Positions 33,908 through 47,255 are shown, counted from the first letter of the stretch. The stretch is 64,000 bases of DNA from Myotis daubentonii (GCF_963259705.1 NC_081846.1:61371722-61435721); one strand, 5' to 3'. Translations and numbers: made by a program. The notes: generated from the letters alone by a model not told the origin.

Positions 33908-34033
33908 CAGTATGTCCCAAAAATGTATATACATTTTAACAGCTGAGAGCTCAATTTTGAAAGTGAGATGTATTTTAATAATCATTGCCTTTATAATTAT
34001 TCAAAATATGTATATACATTTTGGGGGATACTC
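33908..34033. mobile_element. mariner-like MITE
   Basis: 126 bp flanked by TA on both sides (33906-33907, 34034-34035). The ends are near-identical inverted repeats: CAGTATGTCCCAAAAATGTA on the left and, reversed from the right, GAGTATCCCCCAAAATGTAT. Both continue into TATACAT. The TA target and ~28-bp inverted repeats fit a Tc1/mariner-derived miniature element. Family not named. Confidence 0.7.
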
Positions 34034-34539
34034 TATATGTAAACATTTTATTTATGACAAGGTGGTATTTCAAATTAATTGGAAAGGAGACACTATTCAA
34101 TATGCAGTGTGGAAAAAATTGGCTATCTATTTGAAAAAAATAGTTATTCTACTACTTCACATCATACAGACAAATAAATAAATTCTAGCCTTATTAAAGA
34201 CTTAATCATAAAACTGAAATTATTAAAGGAAAGTACAGAAGAATACATTTTATGTTTTTCTCTTGGGGAAAGCTTTCCTATATAAAGCAACAGCAACAAC
34301 AACAAAAAAGAAAAAAACAACAACACAGAATTATAAAAGAAGAAAATATGATAAATTTAACTAAATGAAAGTATAAAGCTTATCTACACAATATAAAACA
34401 AAGCATAAAGACAAGTGACAGATGAGAAAGAAATAGGTTACAATATATAATAGACAAAAAAGGTTTTATTCATAATATATAAGATCTAATACAGAAACAG
34501 GAAAATACTAGGATTAATAAATTAACAAAATAAAATGCA

Positions 34540-35300
34540 AATGGCATATAAAAATATGAAAAGATGCTCAACATCATTAATAGTTCAGAAATGTAAACTC
34601 AAACAACAATGAAGTACAATTTGTTAGCAATCACTTTGAAAAGTTTAAAAGATAAATGATAAAAAGTATATTGAGGACATTATATTAATGATGATGCAGA
34701 GAAACAGGTACTCTCATAAACCCTTGGTAGGAATATAATTGATACATTGGCAATTCCAGTGTGTCAATTTCAAGTTGCAGGATCAATGAAAAATTTTTAA
34801 TTTGTCTCTACCTTGACCTCAAGGTTTATTTCCTGGAATCTACCCTACAGAAACATAGGTACATAAAAGCATATTATTTGTAATGGCAAAAACCAAGAAT
34901 AAACTTAAACACATTAATAAATCATGATATTGCCTTAACATGGAATATTTCCTTCCATTAAAAAGAATGATGTAGCTATATAATTGAGACATGAGAGGAA
35001 GACATAAAGTAATCTCCAAGACATATTGTTAAAATCAAAGAGCAAATTGTAGAGGAATCGATTACTATGATGTCATTTATGACCTTTAAATAAAACCCTA
35101 AACTAAATATGTATGTCTCCATTCAAAAGGTTGAACTGAATACACACCAAACTATTACCAGTGGTTAATTTTGAGGAATTGAGCTAGGGGTATCAGAGAA
35201 AATTAGAAAGAACTTGACTTTAAATTTCTTATTATTTGACTTTATATCTACCAGGTATTTCATATATAACATTTGTAATTCAAAAATAAAAGGATATGTT
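34540..35300 (+). mobile_element. old L1 fragment, sense
   Basis: GAAAAGATGCTCAACATCAT, ATTGAGGACATTATATTAAT, GAATCTACCCTACAGAAACA and ATAAAAGCATATTATTTGTA follow old L1 ORF2 3'-end order. Heavily mutated. Confidence 0.65.
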
Positions 35301-36740
35301 TAGAGTTATACATTTGTAATTCATCAAATATGAAATCATAGAAAGAAGAAAATTCTAATATGCTAATCCTGATTGGCCACCATGTTTATAACACCTACAG
35401 TCTTTGGAAAGATGGGATATAGGCAACACTTGTGAGATAGTCTTCATCATGTACATCTTAAAAATCTGTTGCTCCAAAGGCAACAAGAATTGGAAATGGG
35501 TAAGAGGTTGAGAATATGGAAGTAGGAGACATGAGGTCTTTAATAGCATTCAACCCCTGGCAGCAAATGAGAGAGACAGGAGCTCAGAGCAAAGAGAATG
35601 CAACCACACCTAGAAAACCAGGAGTTTTACACATAAGGAAGAAAGGCTCCAAATGCAGAATCTGCCAAATATAGGGATTTGAATTCACCAAACACCCACT
35701 TTGTATTCCCAGCCCCAGGCTATAGAGAAAGAAGCCAGTTTATGGAGCAGTCACAACTGACATCAGGGACTGAGGTCCCAGACTTTTATCACCAGGCCCC
35801 TTCTCTGCAGTTCTCTGCAGAACTCTCCCATTGTAAGCATCTACTCCGTCATAGTTGCTCACCTGACCCATTTGCCTTTTTACAGAAGGTAGTAGCCATT
35901 GCCCATTGCTGAATGATCACTGCCTCAATCTCAGTCACCATCCCCAGTGTGGCAGCATTCTTACAGACTGACATAAACACCCATTGAGCCGAGTCTCAAA
36001 TAATGGCAGGAAAGCCATGATCAAAAGCTATAAATTATCTTAACGTTTATGAGAATTACCAGATATGTACCTGCTGAACATCCCCAAGGAGTCTTCCTAG
36101 ATGCTTCTTATGGTAAACAATCAAAATAAACTGAGCTAAAAACGAAAAGGAGTTCACGCAATTTCTGACATTTATTTGGGAACTAATTAGAAATATAAAA
36201 AGAATTAAATTCAATTTTAAATATAAAATTAAGAATATAATATATATATACTCACACACACACTATTATATGACCAACAGCTATGACATTTGATTGCTCT
36301 CCAGTTGAGACAACTAAATGAAAAATTCACCCTCCTGTGACAGTCATTGAAAAGCAGCAGTAGCTTGATATAATCCTCCCTGTTATGCCTTCATGAGCAG
36401 GGCCATTTTAACTCCTAGATTTGATCTTGACCAACATATAAATATTTTTGTACCACCCATGAATCTTCAGACACTTTTTAATTATCATAATTAATTATAA
36501 GAACTATGACCACCATCAGTATCACCTTCAGAGCATGGCACTGTATCAACATATAACAAATCCATTCATCACTGAGGGCTATTCTTTGGACTCCCGTTAA
36601 ACTGGAAGTACAGAGTAACAGCATATTGGAGACAAGTTAATTAAAACCATAAAGGTAATTGTAGACAAAGGATAAAGAAGCAGCATTTAGTACCAGATAT
36701 TCTACCTAGTGATATCCAGTGATATTGGTTATTTTTACTT
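35301..36740. other. no recognised feature
   Basis: Mixed-composition DNA with no identifiable gene. The 77-codon frame (35679-35912) has no family features. A short (TA)n/(CA)n tract sits at 36241-36262. Confidence 0.45.
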
Positions 36741-37105
36741 CATAGTCCTCAGGAGTCCTCTTTGTTCTCCTATCTAGTTCTTTTATACTCCAGATATTTA
36801 AGACAATCTCATCAAAATTTTCCCAGTTTTCCCTCCATATCCAGCCCCCATGCAAGTATTTTCTTCTTTTCTACTCTCTTACAATTTCATCATCATATGC
36901 TGTACATTGACCTAACATTTATCAATTAAACACAGTGTCTCTCAAGGAGGAGACAGGGAGCAAAATTTGGGCCACTGTCAAAGAGGAGAAAGCTGTGAAC
37001 CTATTATTGTTCATTCTTGTTGCATAAGATAATGAGGGGAGTCCAAACTATAGTTTGAATTAGTGTTTCTTTTACTTACCTGTTTCTTAGTAACCAGCTT
37101 TTATC
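36741..37105. repeat. unidentified duplicated sequence, copy B
   Basis: Direct-orientation partner of 11827-12201. It lacks about 10 bp around the position corresponding to 12067 and ends exactly where a truncated SINE begins. Read on the minus strand, both copies contain AAACAGGTAAG, a good splice-donor-like sequence, which may be coincidental. Confidence 0.75.
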
Positions 37106-37154
37106 AGGATGTGTATGGGAGGCAACCAATCAATGTTTCTCTCTCACATTGATG

Positions 37155-37218
<64 letters not shown>

Positions 37219-37250
37219 ATAAAAACATATGCTCAAGTGAGGATTAAAAA
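37106..37250 (+). mobile_element. 5'-truncated VES-related SINE with CT expansion
   Basis: It starts AGGATGTGTATGGGAGGCAA, then CCAATCAATGTTTCTCTCTC, a CT microsatellite (about 37156-37214), and the subfamily tail AACATATGCTCAAGTGAGGA. The tRNA-like head is missing. Confidence 0.8.
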
Positions 37251-38770
37251 ATAGATATTCTCTGGAATTATGGAGAAGGCTTAAATTATATAGACGTTCA
37301 TTATGGTGAGTGTGGCCCAAGAGAAGAGGCCTATACATGAAATAAGCAAATTCTGTTTATTAGAATTTCGACCCAGGTAATGATAGAAACAAATCAGTCT
37401 TACCTAAGAGGTACCATATAACCAATGACAATTAAACACTCTTTAAGCAGCCTCCACAGTTTTTAAAACAAAGAGACTCTGTGGTTTTAAAATAGCTTGC
37501 TTTATTCAGATCCGTGTTTAAAGTTTAGGTTTTGTGCTCTTGCAACACATATTCTGTTCTATGAATGAGGTATTACTTCCTATGTCTTTACCACAGATTA
37601 TTTTACTAAAATCTATTAGCTCCTGGACACATCAAAACATGCATTTGGGTTGCACTGAAATTGATTTTTAAGGAAAGTGCTGAAGTTAGAATGAAAGGTT
37701 AATCTTATTCTGACATCTTCCCTGAGCATTGACAAGGGCCAGTGCATGTTCTGGCATTTCTTTTCCCAGCAGTTGAAAACCACCACTCAGCACCACAGAA
37801 AATAATGGGGCATATGGGACCAGGGGAAGAGATCCTTACCAAGAGTCAGGTCCTCAAAGATCACAAGTAGAGCTGCTGAAACCAATCCATTTTAACCCTA
37901 AATTAAACATTCCCTTGATCATGGACTCCTGCAAAAAGGAGAGGTAAAATTGTCCCCTCTTCCTCATCTAGAGAAAGTATTTCTTATTTTGAAGTCCAGG
38001 ATAATAATAGACAGAAATCTTTGTGATTTCTTTTCAATAAAAGAAAAAGTCAGATAAGAAAGAATTATAGAGGTGGTACCTGACAATTTATGAGTTTCTG
38101 TCATTTATTTAACAAGATAACTTAAAGAAACCCTATTTGGGTAACAGAAGGACTATCTACCCTATTGTTAATGTATATTGTTAGGCTAGAATCCTAACAG
38201 TCCACTGTGATGTTTATTAAATAAACTTTTTATAAATAAAATTTTTATAAATTAAGCTGCTATGTTTCACTCTCAAGAATAAGATGCAAAAGCAGTGTAG
38301 AATCTTAAAAGAAACCAACTTTGATCGTGTCCAAATTGAGAGCCCTATTCCATACTAGCAGCTCTACTGCATCACTTTGCCGTCTTCAAACTCTTCTCTG
38401 AAAAGGACAGATGTGAAAAACCTAGGAAGATGTGAAGTCTCATACCCTAGCAATTTGCCTCTATTTTTTTTTTAACTGAGTTCAAATTTCAAAATTCTCA
38501 TTAAGAAATTGAGACAATTGGTTTGGGGTGGGAGAAGAAACCTAATGCGTCTGCTGGCAAGGCTCCAGCCTCTGTATCATCCCCCTACATTCCTGGGAGT
38601 ATCTCCATTACCTGGAGGTGGAAAAGCTAAAGTGCAGTTTAAACCAAAGAGACTGGAGAAGAAGGAAAACACCCATCATGCAACATAATGGATAAACTTT
38701 CATCAGTATCTCCAGTCAACCACTCCTTAGGACAATCGAGAAAAGCATCCTAATAACTGTCCATGTCCAA

Positions 38771-38819
<49 letters not shown>

Positions 38820-41175
38820 GGATTAGCCTATAGGAAATAAGGCAAGAAGATTTAAAAAGCTGCGATTTCCCTCAGAAAATTTCATGAGATCTAAACTTTA
38901 TCTTGTGGATTTCATAGTAATGTATATATGGGCAGACCCTCCAAGTCCAAGCATGGAAGCTCTGTTCTTCCATTCTAAGGCTAGTATTAAAAGGAGGGGT
39001 TGACGGGGAAAATAAAGAGCATATGGGAGTGGCCAGTAAAATCACTAGAGAGAAAGATACTAATTCTTAATTTTCAAAATTATTTCCAGATGTATACGTA
39101 TATATTTAAATCACGTAGTACAGTCATTCTAGAAGATGATTGCTTTATTGCAGTCTGACTGCCCTCTATCAACCACTGTGAGCCACATAAAAGAAATTAG
39201 TCATAACATCACGATGAATTATTTGGGGCTCCTCCATATCACAGCTAATAAGATTGTGCATTATTAAGTCAGCATCAGGCAGAGGCCGACCTAATGCAGT
39301 AAGACACAACTTTGCCACAAAAGGAGCCGCTTAGGATTGTGTACAATGCAGGAAAATAGTCACCAATATTGGATTAAAAGGTTAAAATGCCCTGTGTCAT
39401 AATATTTCCATATTTCTGAGTATATCCAATTGATCTAGTCCAAAAAGAATCATAGATGAGGATTATTATCTGCTTATAAGAAAATTTAAAAAAATAAATA
39501 AATAAGAGCAACTCTTCCCCAAATTCCACTAGAGTCTTGGTTCTCCCATCCCTATCCCTAACATATACTAATTTTTAGCACATAGAAATAAATTAGCAGG
39601 CCTGAAAATTGACTGCTTAAGCCAATCCTCCCCACTTCTACTTCTCATAGCCACCCAGCATGCATTCTAGAGAGGAACCACATAGAAATTCATTTGATCA
39701 AATATTCAATGCCTCTAACTTCTTAGAGTAGAAAACCCAAAGATTTCTAATATTGTCGGACAACTATAGCACAGTGATTTCACTGGGCATCTCAGGACCA
39801 AAGGTGCTGAGTGAATATAAGACCATGAAACTCCATTAAAGGGCAGAGTTTAGCCAGTGTTCTCTGCACGCTTACCTTGTGAGGCTGGCTTCGCCCTCTG
39901 CCATGCTATAAAACTGCTACAGTGCATTTCTCTGTTGAATCGAATGACCTGGCAACTTGTGAAATGGAGGAGAGATTTAAAGACTTTCCAAGGAATGTAA
40001 TTGCCAAGTGCTTTCTGGGTAGATAGAAATTGAAATGCACTGTTTCCTGACTGACCCTCACCAAATGCAAGCTTTTCAGACTACTCTCAAGTCATCAGAA
40101 AAAAAATAAAAGTATATACATCAATCTGGAAATACTAATCATACTTATAATGAAAGGAACAACAGAAAATAAATGATAAAATTAAGTGTATCTTGTGTGG
40201 ACCCAGTTGACCAATGATCATTTTCAGGAAATATAATTTGGTTTTGCCTGAAAAATGGCAGATGATTGCCCCAGATAAGTGGTCTGTAATTTACTTGCAC
40301 TTTACAAAGGGCTGCTGATTAAATACTATATAAAGAATTTACCCAGAAGGTTAGTAACTATGGACTCAAGAGTAAGATCCCTGGATATGATAGGAAACAG
40401 CCTGGCTAAGGTACAGAGGGTAAGGAAGCAATTTAACCTAGAAATGAGTGACCAGCCAAATGTCACAAGCTTCAATATTAGAACCAGTTTGCTTATTTAC
40501 TTGAGAGATTAAAGTCTTAAAGGAAAAGGGTGAGAGAGTGATGGCATTTCTGATATAAAGCTGGAGAACTCTCAAAGTCAAGCTCTCATTCATGGAGAGC
40601 TCGACGAAGGATGAAAGCTATGCTTTACAGTGTGTGCACCACTCATAATTGAAACGGGATCTGCTGAAAAAAGCATGAGCAGAAGTATAGCTTTATAGAA
40701 TAAATTTACCCAGAGAAAGCAATGGGTAGAATGAAAAAATCAAAATGTCAGTTCTCACTCTATCTTAGTTCCCTGTTGTTTAGTGAAAACAAAGGTGGTC
40801 AAAGTAGTTTTCTGCCTCCAACATCTGGATTTGGATACAAAGTAATCAATTTGTAATCATTTATACATCTATAACCATCTCTTACTCAGAAAGTCCTAGC
40901 ATTGTTCGAAAAGTTTGATTCTGCCTACCTAAACACAAAGAACTTAGAGGTGGAGTAAAATAAGTGCAAGTCCAGATTGGAGTTGAAAGCTAATACAGAT
41001 TCGTGCAATTGTAATGCTTGTTTGTCCATATCCTGAGATTATCTCTGCTCACGGAGGTAGCCCAAATAATTAAATGCAGGCACTTTCAATATTTAAAACA
41101 AAGTAATCTAGGCCTTCGACACAGAAGAGTAATAGAACTTCAAATTTAGAAAGGATCGCAGATATTTCTTTGCTT
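37251..41175. other. 3.9 kb with no recognised transposon or gene
   Basis: Apart from a 44-A run (38774-38817) I recognise nothing. The only long frame (40279-40512, 77 codons) has no family signature. The part around 39170-39420 is of mixed composition and could be unique conserved sequence, which I cannot test here. Confidence 0.45.
38774..38817 (+). repeat. pure poly(A) run of 44 bases
   Basis: Forty-four consecutive A with no interruption. I find no SINE, L1 end or processed mRNA that I recognise directly upstream, and no obvious target duplication. Confidence 0.95.
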
Positions 41176-41179
41176 GATC

Positions 41180-41275
41180 CCTTTATTTTATAAATCATAG
41201 AACTACAGCTCCACAGTGTCACTTAGCCAGGACCAGGCAGGATTTTAATAACCAGAGCACAGAATTCACATTTTA
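41180..41275 (-). mobile_element. MIR fragment
   Basis: Reversed MIR core: TTTATTTTATAAATCATAGA, then CACAGTGTCACTTAGCCAGG and AACCAGAGCACAGAATTC. Degenerate. Confidence 0.55.
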
Positions 41276-41557
41276 TGACTCTTATTCTAGACATCTCCCC
41301 CTACACACAGATGTTTCACTTGCGTTTTCTTTTTTGCCTTACATCCTTCAACAACTTCAGGTATTGCATCTTAAAGCTCAGTATTCTTTGTTACATGACC
41401 GACTGCTTGAGAGCAGGAGGAAACAGATTTATGTACTGTATTTAAGTGGGATTTGAGAACTTTGGACAAACGGTAATACAAAAGCTATGGATTAAACTGT
41501 GCCAGCTCTCACCCACATAAACCTAATTCTGTGCCAACTGCTGGCATCATCCTAGGC

Positions 41558-41828
41558 CAGCAATTTTCAACCAGTGTGCCACAGAATTTTTAAAACATGC
41601 AATACCTGACTATTTAGTTGGGGAAACTGACCTCTTTTCCCTTAGACTGTTGAGTAAAAGAAATAACAGCCAACACAACAATAGCTATCCGGTGTGAGTG
41701 AATTATAATGATGCCTATGTTTTTTGTCACATCAGCAAAAAAAAGAAGTAATATATTTTTTGGTGTGCTGCAGAATGTTAGTAATTAGTTTATGTGTGCT
41801 ATGAGACGAAAAAGGTTGAAAATCACTA
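41558..41828. mobile_element. old hAT MITE
   Basis: The ends CAGCAATTTTCAACCAGTGT and GGTTGAAAATCACTA are inverted repeats. The 8-bp target duplication TCCTAGGC is perfect (41550-41557, 41829-41836). The GTGTGCCAC and GGTGTGCTGC segments near each end fit a Charlie/Zaphod-type element. Non-coding, 271 bp. Confidence 0.85.
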
Positions 41829-42218
41829 TCCTAGGCAATTTCAACAACCATGTCATTTATTCATTCAAGCCCTTAGCATTCCTTTACCTCATCAACTCTA
41901 ATGGTCTTCACCTCCACTCCAAATATCATAGGTGATTCCCTGAGAAATTCTCTCACAAGCAATCTCAACCTCCTCACCCTCTCTCCTTCCACTGCATTGG
42001 CCTTACAAATTCCCAGCCAGAAGTCCACCCTACAGTTCACCTGCTGTGCACCCACATTCACCTACCTGCGTGTCCTGGGAAATACCATACCATCACTTGA
42101 GTCAAGGCCATCACAGATTCAAGGATTTTAATTTTAGTGGTCCACTCAAATCTCTTTTGTCCCCTCTGGCAAATTTCATTTTTAGTTCTTTGGATTCTTT
42201 TTAAAAATGATACCACTT

Positions 42219-42437
42219 GCCGTAACGGGTTTGGCTCAGTGGATAGAGCGTCGGCCTGCAGACTGGAAGGTCCCAGGTTCGATTCTCGTCAAGGGCATGT
42301 ACCTTGGTTGCAGGCACATCCCTAGTAGGGGGTGCGCAGGAAGCAGCTGATCGATGTTTCTCTCTCATTGATGTTTCTAACTCTCTATCCCTCTCCCTTC
42401 CTCTCTGTAAGAAATCAATAAAAAATATATATTTTTA
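42219..42437 (+). mobile_element. VES-type SINE, full length
   Basis: Head GCCGTAACGGGTTTGGCTCA, B box GGTTCGATTCTCG, complete body and A/T-rich tail. A perfect 16-bp target duplication AAAAATGATACCACTT lies at 42203-42218 and 42438-42453. Confidence 0.95.
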
Positions 42438-42453
42438 AAAAATGATACCACTT

Positions 42454-43390
42454 TATTCAAGTATCTCAAGCTATCATTTTTGTATTCTTTCTCATCAAAT
42501 GATGACTCCTTCTTCACACACAAAAAAGAATAGATAAATCAGGATAACAGGCTTGAACTGTCCCTGTGCCCACCTCCTAGAAAAAAAAGCTGACCTCTAT
42601 TTGTACTTACAGTGTCAGAGGATGAGGTGGTCATTTTCCTGCTCAAAACCAGCTTCTATTCCAGATTTCGTAAATGCCCCCCCCCACCCCGTGCTCTCTT
42701 TTTTCTGACACATCCCTACGTCAATTATCCATCCCCTTCTGTATCTTCAGCCTCTCACTGTCAACTCTTATCTTTTCCCTCAATTTATAAAACTTCCCAT
42801 GCTCTCTTGTACTTTTTTTATAAGCAAGGCCATCCTTTGACCCTGTGTGCCACTTAAGCTACTTTTTTCTCTTCCAATAATGGCAAAGTTCTTAAACTTG
42901 TCTTCACTTACTATCTTCATTTCCTTAATACCTATTCTCTTCACTAGACTCAGATTCTGCCCCCTCAACCACTGAAAGCTCTCTGGCAAAGGTCATAAAT
43001 CACTTCCTCATTGTCCTCATAATTTCTTTGAATCTGCCCTTTTTGAGGTTACTAAAGGCATAATACTCAAATCCAACTGGAATTTTTTAATTCTAATCTT
43101 ATCAGCCTTTCCCCTGAATTTTTATTATTGACAGTCACCTTGTTGTCAAAATTCACTCTTCTCTTGCTTTCCTTCACCTCCATCCACTCCTGGCTTTCCC
43201 CTCAATCTCTCTGACCATTTATTCATAGTCTTCTTTATAGACTCTTTATAATTTGCCCCTTCCTTAAAGGACTTGCTTCTCCCCAGAAGTCTGTTATCTA
43301 TTTTCTCTTTCTATTTACAAAGGCATCTTTTCCATTCTCACAATTTACTGTACCTCATATGCTTATGACTCCTACTCCTGACTTAGATTT
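42454..43390. other. pyrimidine-rich stretch, no gene
   Basis: The + strand is rich in C and T (for example 42660-42760 and 43140-43290) and may be an old, unrecognised repeat. There is no convincing frame. A CCCCCCCC tract sits at about 42678. Confidence 0.4.
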
Positions 43391-44926
43391 GACATCTAAC
43401 TGTCTTTTTCTATTTTCCTAAGGTAAAACGTAGGCTATTGATATTAGATCTTTGTTTTAACACATCTGTTTAATGCCATAAATTTCCCTCTAAGCCCTGT
43501 TTTCATAATATCCCACAAATACTGATAGTTTGTATGTATATCCACTTATATTTAGTGGAAAATATTTTTAAATTTCTTTTGAGACTTCATCTTTGACCAT
43601 GTTTTCTTAGAAGTGTTTTAATTTCCAGAGACATGGGGATTTTTCAACTTTCTTTATGTTATTGATTTCTAGTTTAATTCTATATGGTCTGAGAGCATAT
43701 TTTGTATGATTCTTATTCTTTTAAATTATTAAGGTGTATATGGTGTATTTTATTACTAAAAATGTGTTTTATCTTGGTGAATGTCCCATGTATACCTGAG
43801 AAGAACTTGTGTTCTGTTATTGTTAGGTGGCATATTCTCTAGTGTTAATTAGGTCTGCTTGATTAATATTGAAGTTCAGGTTATTTATATACTTACTTGC
43901 TTTGTTATCTGTCTGCTTGATCAGTTACTGAAGAGAAGTATTGAAATTTCTAACCATAACAGTGGATTTGTCTGTTTCTCCTTTCAGCTTTATCAGTTTT
44001 CACCTCCTGTATTTTGATGCTCTTTTGTTAGATGCATAGACATTAAAGATTGTTTATCTTCTTGTAGAATTTACCCCCTTTACCCTTATATCATAACCCT
44101 CTTTATTCAGATACTCTTTCTTATTATGAAGTCTTCATTGTCTAAAATTGATACAGTTACAACTTTCCTTTGATTTTTGTTGTCATGATGTATTTTTATT
44201 CCCCCATTTACTTTTAGCCTATTTGAGTCTTTATATTTAAAGTGGAATTTTTGAAGACAACATAGAGTTGGGTCTTGTTTTTTAACCATGCTGATAATGT
44301 CTTTTAATTGGTATATTTGGAATATTCACATTTGAAGTGATTATTGACTTAGTTGGATTAGTATCACAGTGTTTGTTACTGGTTTATATTTGTTTCTTTT
44401 CCCCAATTTTTCTGCCTTCTCTATTTCAAATTAAACAATTTATATGTCTCTATTTCATCTCCTCTCTTAGCTTATCAGTATACTTTTAAAAAATTATCTT
44501 AGTCATTGACCTAGAGTTTATAATATATATTTTAAGTTAGCCTGTGTCCACTTTCAAATAACATTATACTGCTTTAAATGTAGTATAAGTACCTTATAAC
44601 AAAATAGTCCCAATTTCTACCTTCGGTCCCTTATATTTCTGACATAGATTTCACTTATTCATCTCCCATAATCACCAATACATTATTATTGTTGTTACTT
44701 TAAACAGTTATATTTTAGCTTAAGAATAACAAAATAAAACAATTTTATTTTACCTTCAGTCATTACTTCTCTGATGCTCTATCTTTCTTTATTAGATCCA
44801 TGTTTCTGATCTGTATCATTTTTCTAATTCCTGAAGAACTTTTTAAAACATTTTGTACAGAAAATATCAGTTGATGATAAATTCTCTTAGTTTTTCATCG
44901 CCTGAGAATTATTTCTTCTTTACTTC

Positions 44927-45509
44927 TGATACCGAATTTTTGGAATGGAACCTGGATTCTTTGTCCGCCAGAATTGAAGAATGAATCCATGGACAGAAAG
45001 TGGCATAGCAAATATGGAGATTTATTGAAGAACAAGTACAGACTCCCACATGGGGAGAGGGAAACAGTCCCACAGAACTGATTCCCCTGTAGGGAGGGGG
45101 AAGAGTCCCCCTGAGTTCCTTTTCCCCATGGCTTATAAAGGCTGCAGTTCCTGTGTCCTGATATCCCCTCTGGTTGGTCACTATTCCCCTTGGAGTTGGT
45201 TACTATAGTAACTCCTGAGCTCTAAGGTTGAACTTCACATGGGACATGTGAGGTTCTTCCCCCTCCTTCCCCATTGTTCCTCTATTCCCTCTGGGCTTTC
45301 TTCTTCTCCTTCTGAATGAAGCTCTTTATTTTGTAAATATAGACCTTTCTTGGCTTCTTCCAGTTCCCTTGTCTTAGGTAAATGCAACTGCACCTGGCTT
45401 CCTTGTGTTATGGAAATGTACCTTCTCCCAGTCTGCAGCCCCGCTTTTTCATGGACCCCAATTCTAAAAATCCCTAAGCCTGCCTATGTTCCCCCAAATT
45501 CCTGCTTCA
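44927..45509 (-). mobile_element. solo LTR of a class I type endogenous retrovirus
   Basis: 583 bp bounded by TG and CA with a 4-bp target duplication CTTC (44923-44926, 45510-45513), as for gammaretrovirus-like elements. On the minus strand it begins TGAAGCAGGAATTTGGGG, has a TTTATAAGCCATGG TATA region and a CAATAAATCTCC polyadenylation signal. No internal retroviral sequence is adjacent, so recombination between two LTRs has removed it. It is related to 49063-49852. Confidence 0.85.
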
Positions 45510-46180
45510 CTTCTAAAGAATAATTTCACTGGATGATTAATTCTAGGTTGGTGGTTTTTCTTTTTCAACACTTTAAACATTTCACTTTTCTCCTTACTTG
45601 CATGATTTTGATTAGAAGTTGGCTTTCATTCTTATCATTGTTCCTTTATAGGGAAGATATTTTTCCCTCCGGGCATCATTCAAGATTTTCCTCTTGTCTT
45701 TGATTTCTGCAGTTTGAATATGATATACCTAGGTATGTGTGACTTGGTTTGGTTTTTATCTTGCTTGGTGTTCTCTGAGCTTCTTGGATCTATGGTTTAA
45801 TTTTGGAAATTTCTCAACTATTATTACTTCAACTATTTCTTCTGCTCTCTTCTCTCTTCTGTTCCTGGTTTTCCAATTATACATATGTTACTTATTGATA
45901 TTGTCCATAAATTCTTAAATTTTCTGTTTTGTTTTTATCCTATTTTATCTTTGCAATTAAGTTTGGGATATTGCCATTACCCTTACCCTATCTTCAAGCT
46001 CATTGGTTGTTTCCTCAGCTATGTCTAGTCTATTGAAATGTATATAGAAGGCATTCTTCATTTTTTGTTACAGTATCTTTTATTTCTAGCATTCCTTTTA
46101 ACTCTTTCCGCTTGCATTGCTCATCTGCTCTTATATGTTGTCCACTTTTTTTTAATTAAAACCCTTAGCACATTCACTAC

Positions 46181-46473
46181 TGAAAGGGCGAGGACTACGC
46201 CCTCCACCTTGCCCCAGGGTAAGGGCTATGCCCTCCATCTTACCTTGGCCATGTGCTCAGCAAGGCTTCTTCCCGGAAGCCAAGCCGCTGCTGGCCACGC
46301 CCAGGATTTCTCTGGACTGGCCAATGATAGTCAAGGGAAGTGCACGCCATCACTATGACCACATCCTGTGTAATGAGACACCGACTTGCGCCCGGCCAAT
46401 TGGCAGGGCCCACAGTCCTTTCTCCTCCCCTTACCCCAACCCCCTATAAAATCTCTCTCCACTGGGCACAACA
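46181..46473 (+). mobile_element. LTR-like insertion with terminal TATA box
   Basis: A 293-bp GC-rich block starts TGAAAGGGCGAGG and ends GGGCACAACA. It is flanked by a perfect 5-bp duplication ACTAC (46176-46180, 46474-46478) and cleanly interrupts the antisense L1. TATAAAA (46445-46451) lies only 22 bases from its end, leaving no room for normal R and U5. It may be a U3-only or truncated LTR, or another TG-CA element. The frame inside (46038-46358) is chance. Confidence 0.65.
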
Positions 46474-47255
46474 ACTACAATGTAAAAACCCTGTCTGATA
46501 ATTTTAACATCTGGGTCTGATTGTAATTATTTGCTTTGCCTTTCATACTGTTTTTTTCTTGCCTCTGGCACATCTTCTAATTTTCTGTTGAAAGCTACAT
46601 ACTGGGATATAAGAACCCAAATAAATAAGCTTTTCTTGGGAGGATTTAAATGAATCTGTATAGGAGTTATATTGGGTTTAATGTTTACCAGAGGTTTGAA
46701 ATTTCTCTTGAGGTCTCTTCTTGACTTCAAACTTCCCTAAGTACTCCTCAGAAAAAGTCTGCAACTCTTTCAGCTAAAACCCATTGTTTTTATACTAGAG
46801 CCTGTTAGGATGCTGCTAACGTGTGGGGGAGATGAGCATTCTATAATCTCCTGATTAAATCTCAGCCTTTCTGTGCTATTGTATCTCTGGGCTGTGATTT
46901 ACATGTGTTTCTCCAGGGCCAGCCCATTACTCCCTTCCTGGATGCAGTGTTCATAACCTGTTTCTCTGAAGCCCTAAACTGTGCTGATTATTTTCTTCCC
47001 TTTGGTGAGAGAGAAAAGCTGGAATTGAAGAAACTCCATTCCTCCCGCTGGGATAAAACTCTGGCAGTCTTTTGCCTAGAGAGCAGATCTTTGTTATGCA
47101 GAATACTCTGGAAGAATCGCTCAGTGATTACTTATTAGCAACCCTGGCAAGAGCCTTGAGGGGATTTAATAGACCTTCACCATGAATTCCTGGAGGTAGA
47201 ACCCATAAAAGTATGGGGGATCCCCCTAGAACCTTGTGTCCCAAGAGTTAAAACT

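Larger units (their letters stand above)
43390..47255 (-). mobile_element. old L1, antisense, with two LTR insertions
   Basis: Long run of reversed L1 sequence: CCATAAATTTCCCTCTAAGC (43479-43498), TCTTGGTGAATGTCCCATG, TTTAAAGTGGAATTTTTGAA, AGCTTCTTGGATCTATGG, CCCTGTCTGATAATTTTAAC. Continuity across 44923-45513 and 46176-46478 confirms that the two LTR-like units inserted into it. No intact coding frame remains. Confidence 0.75.
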
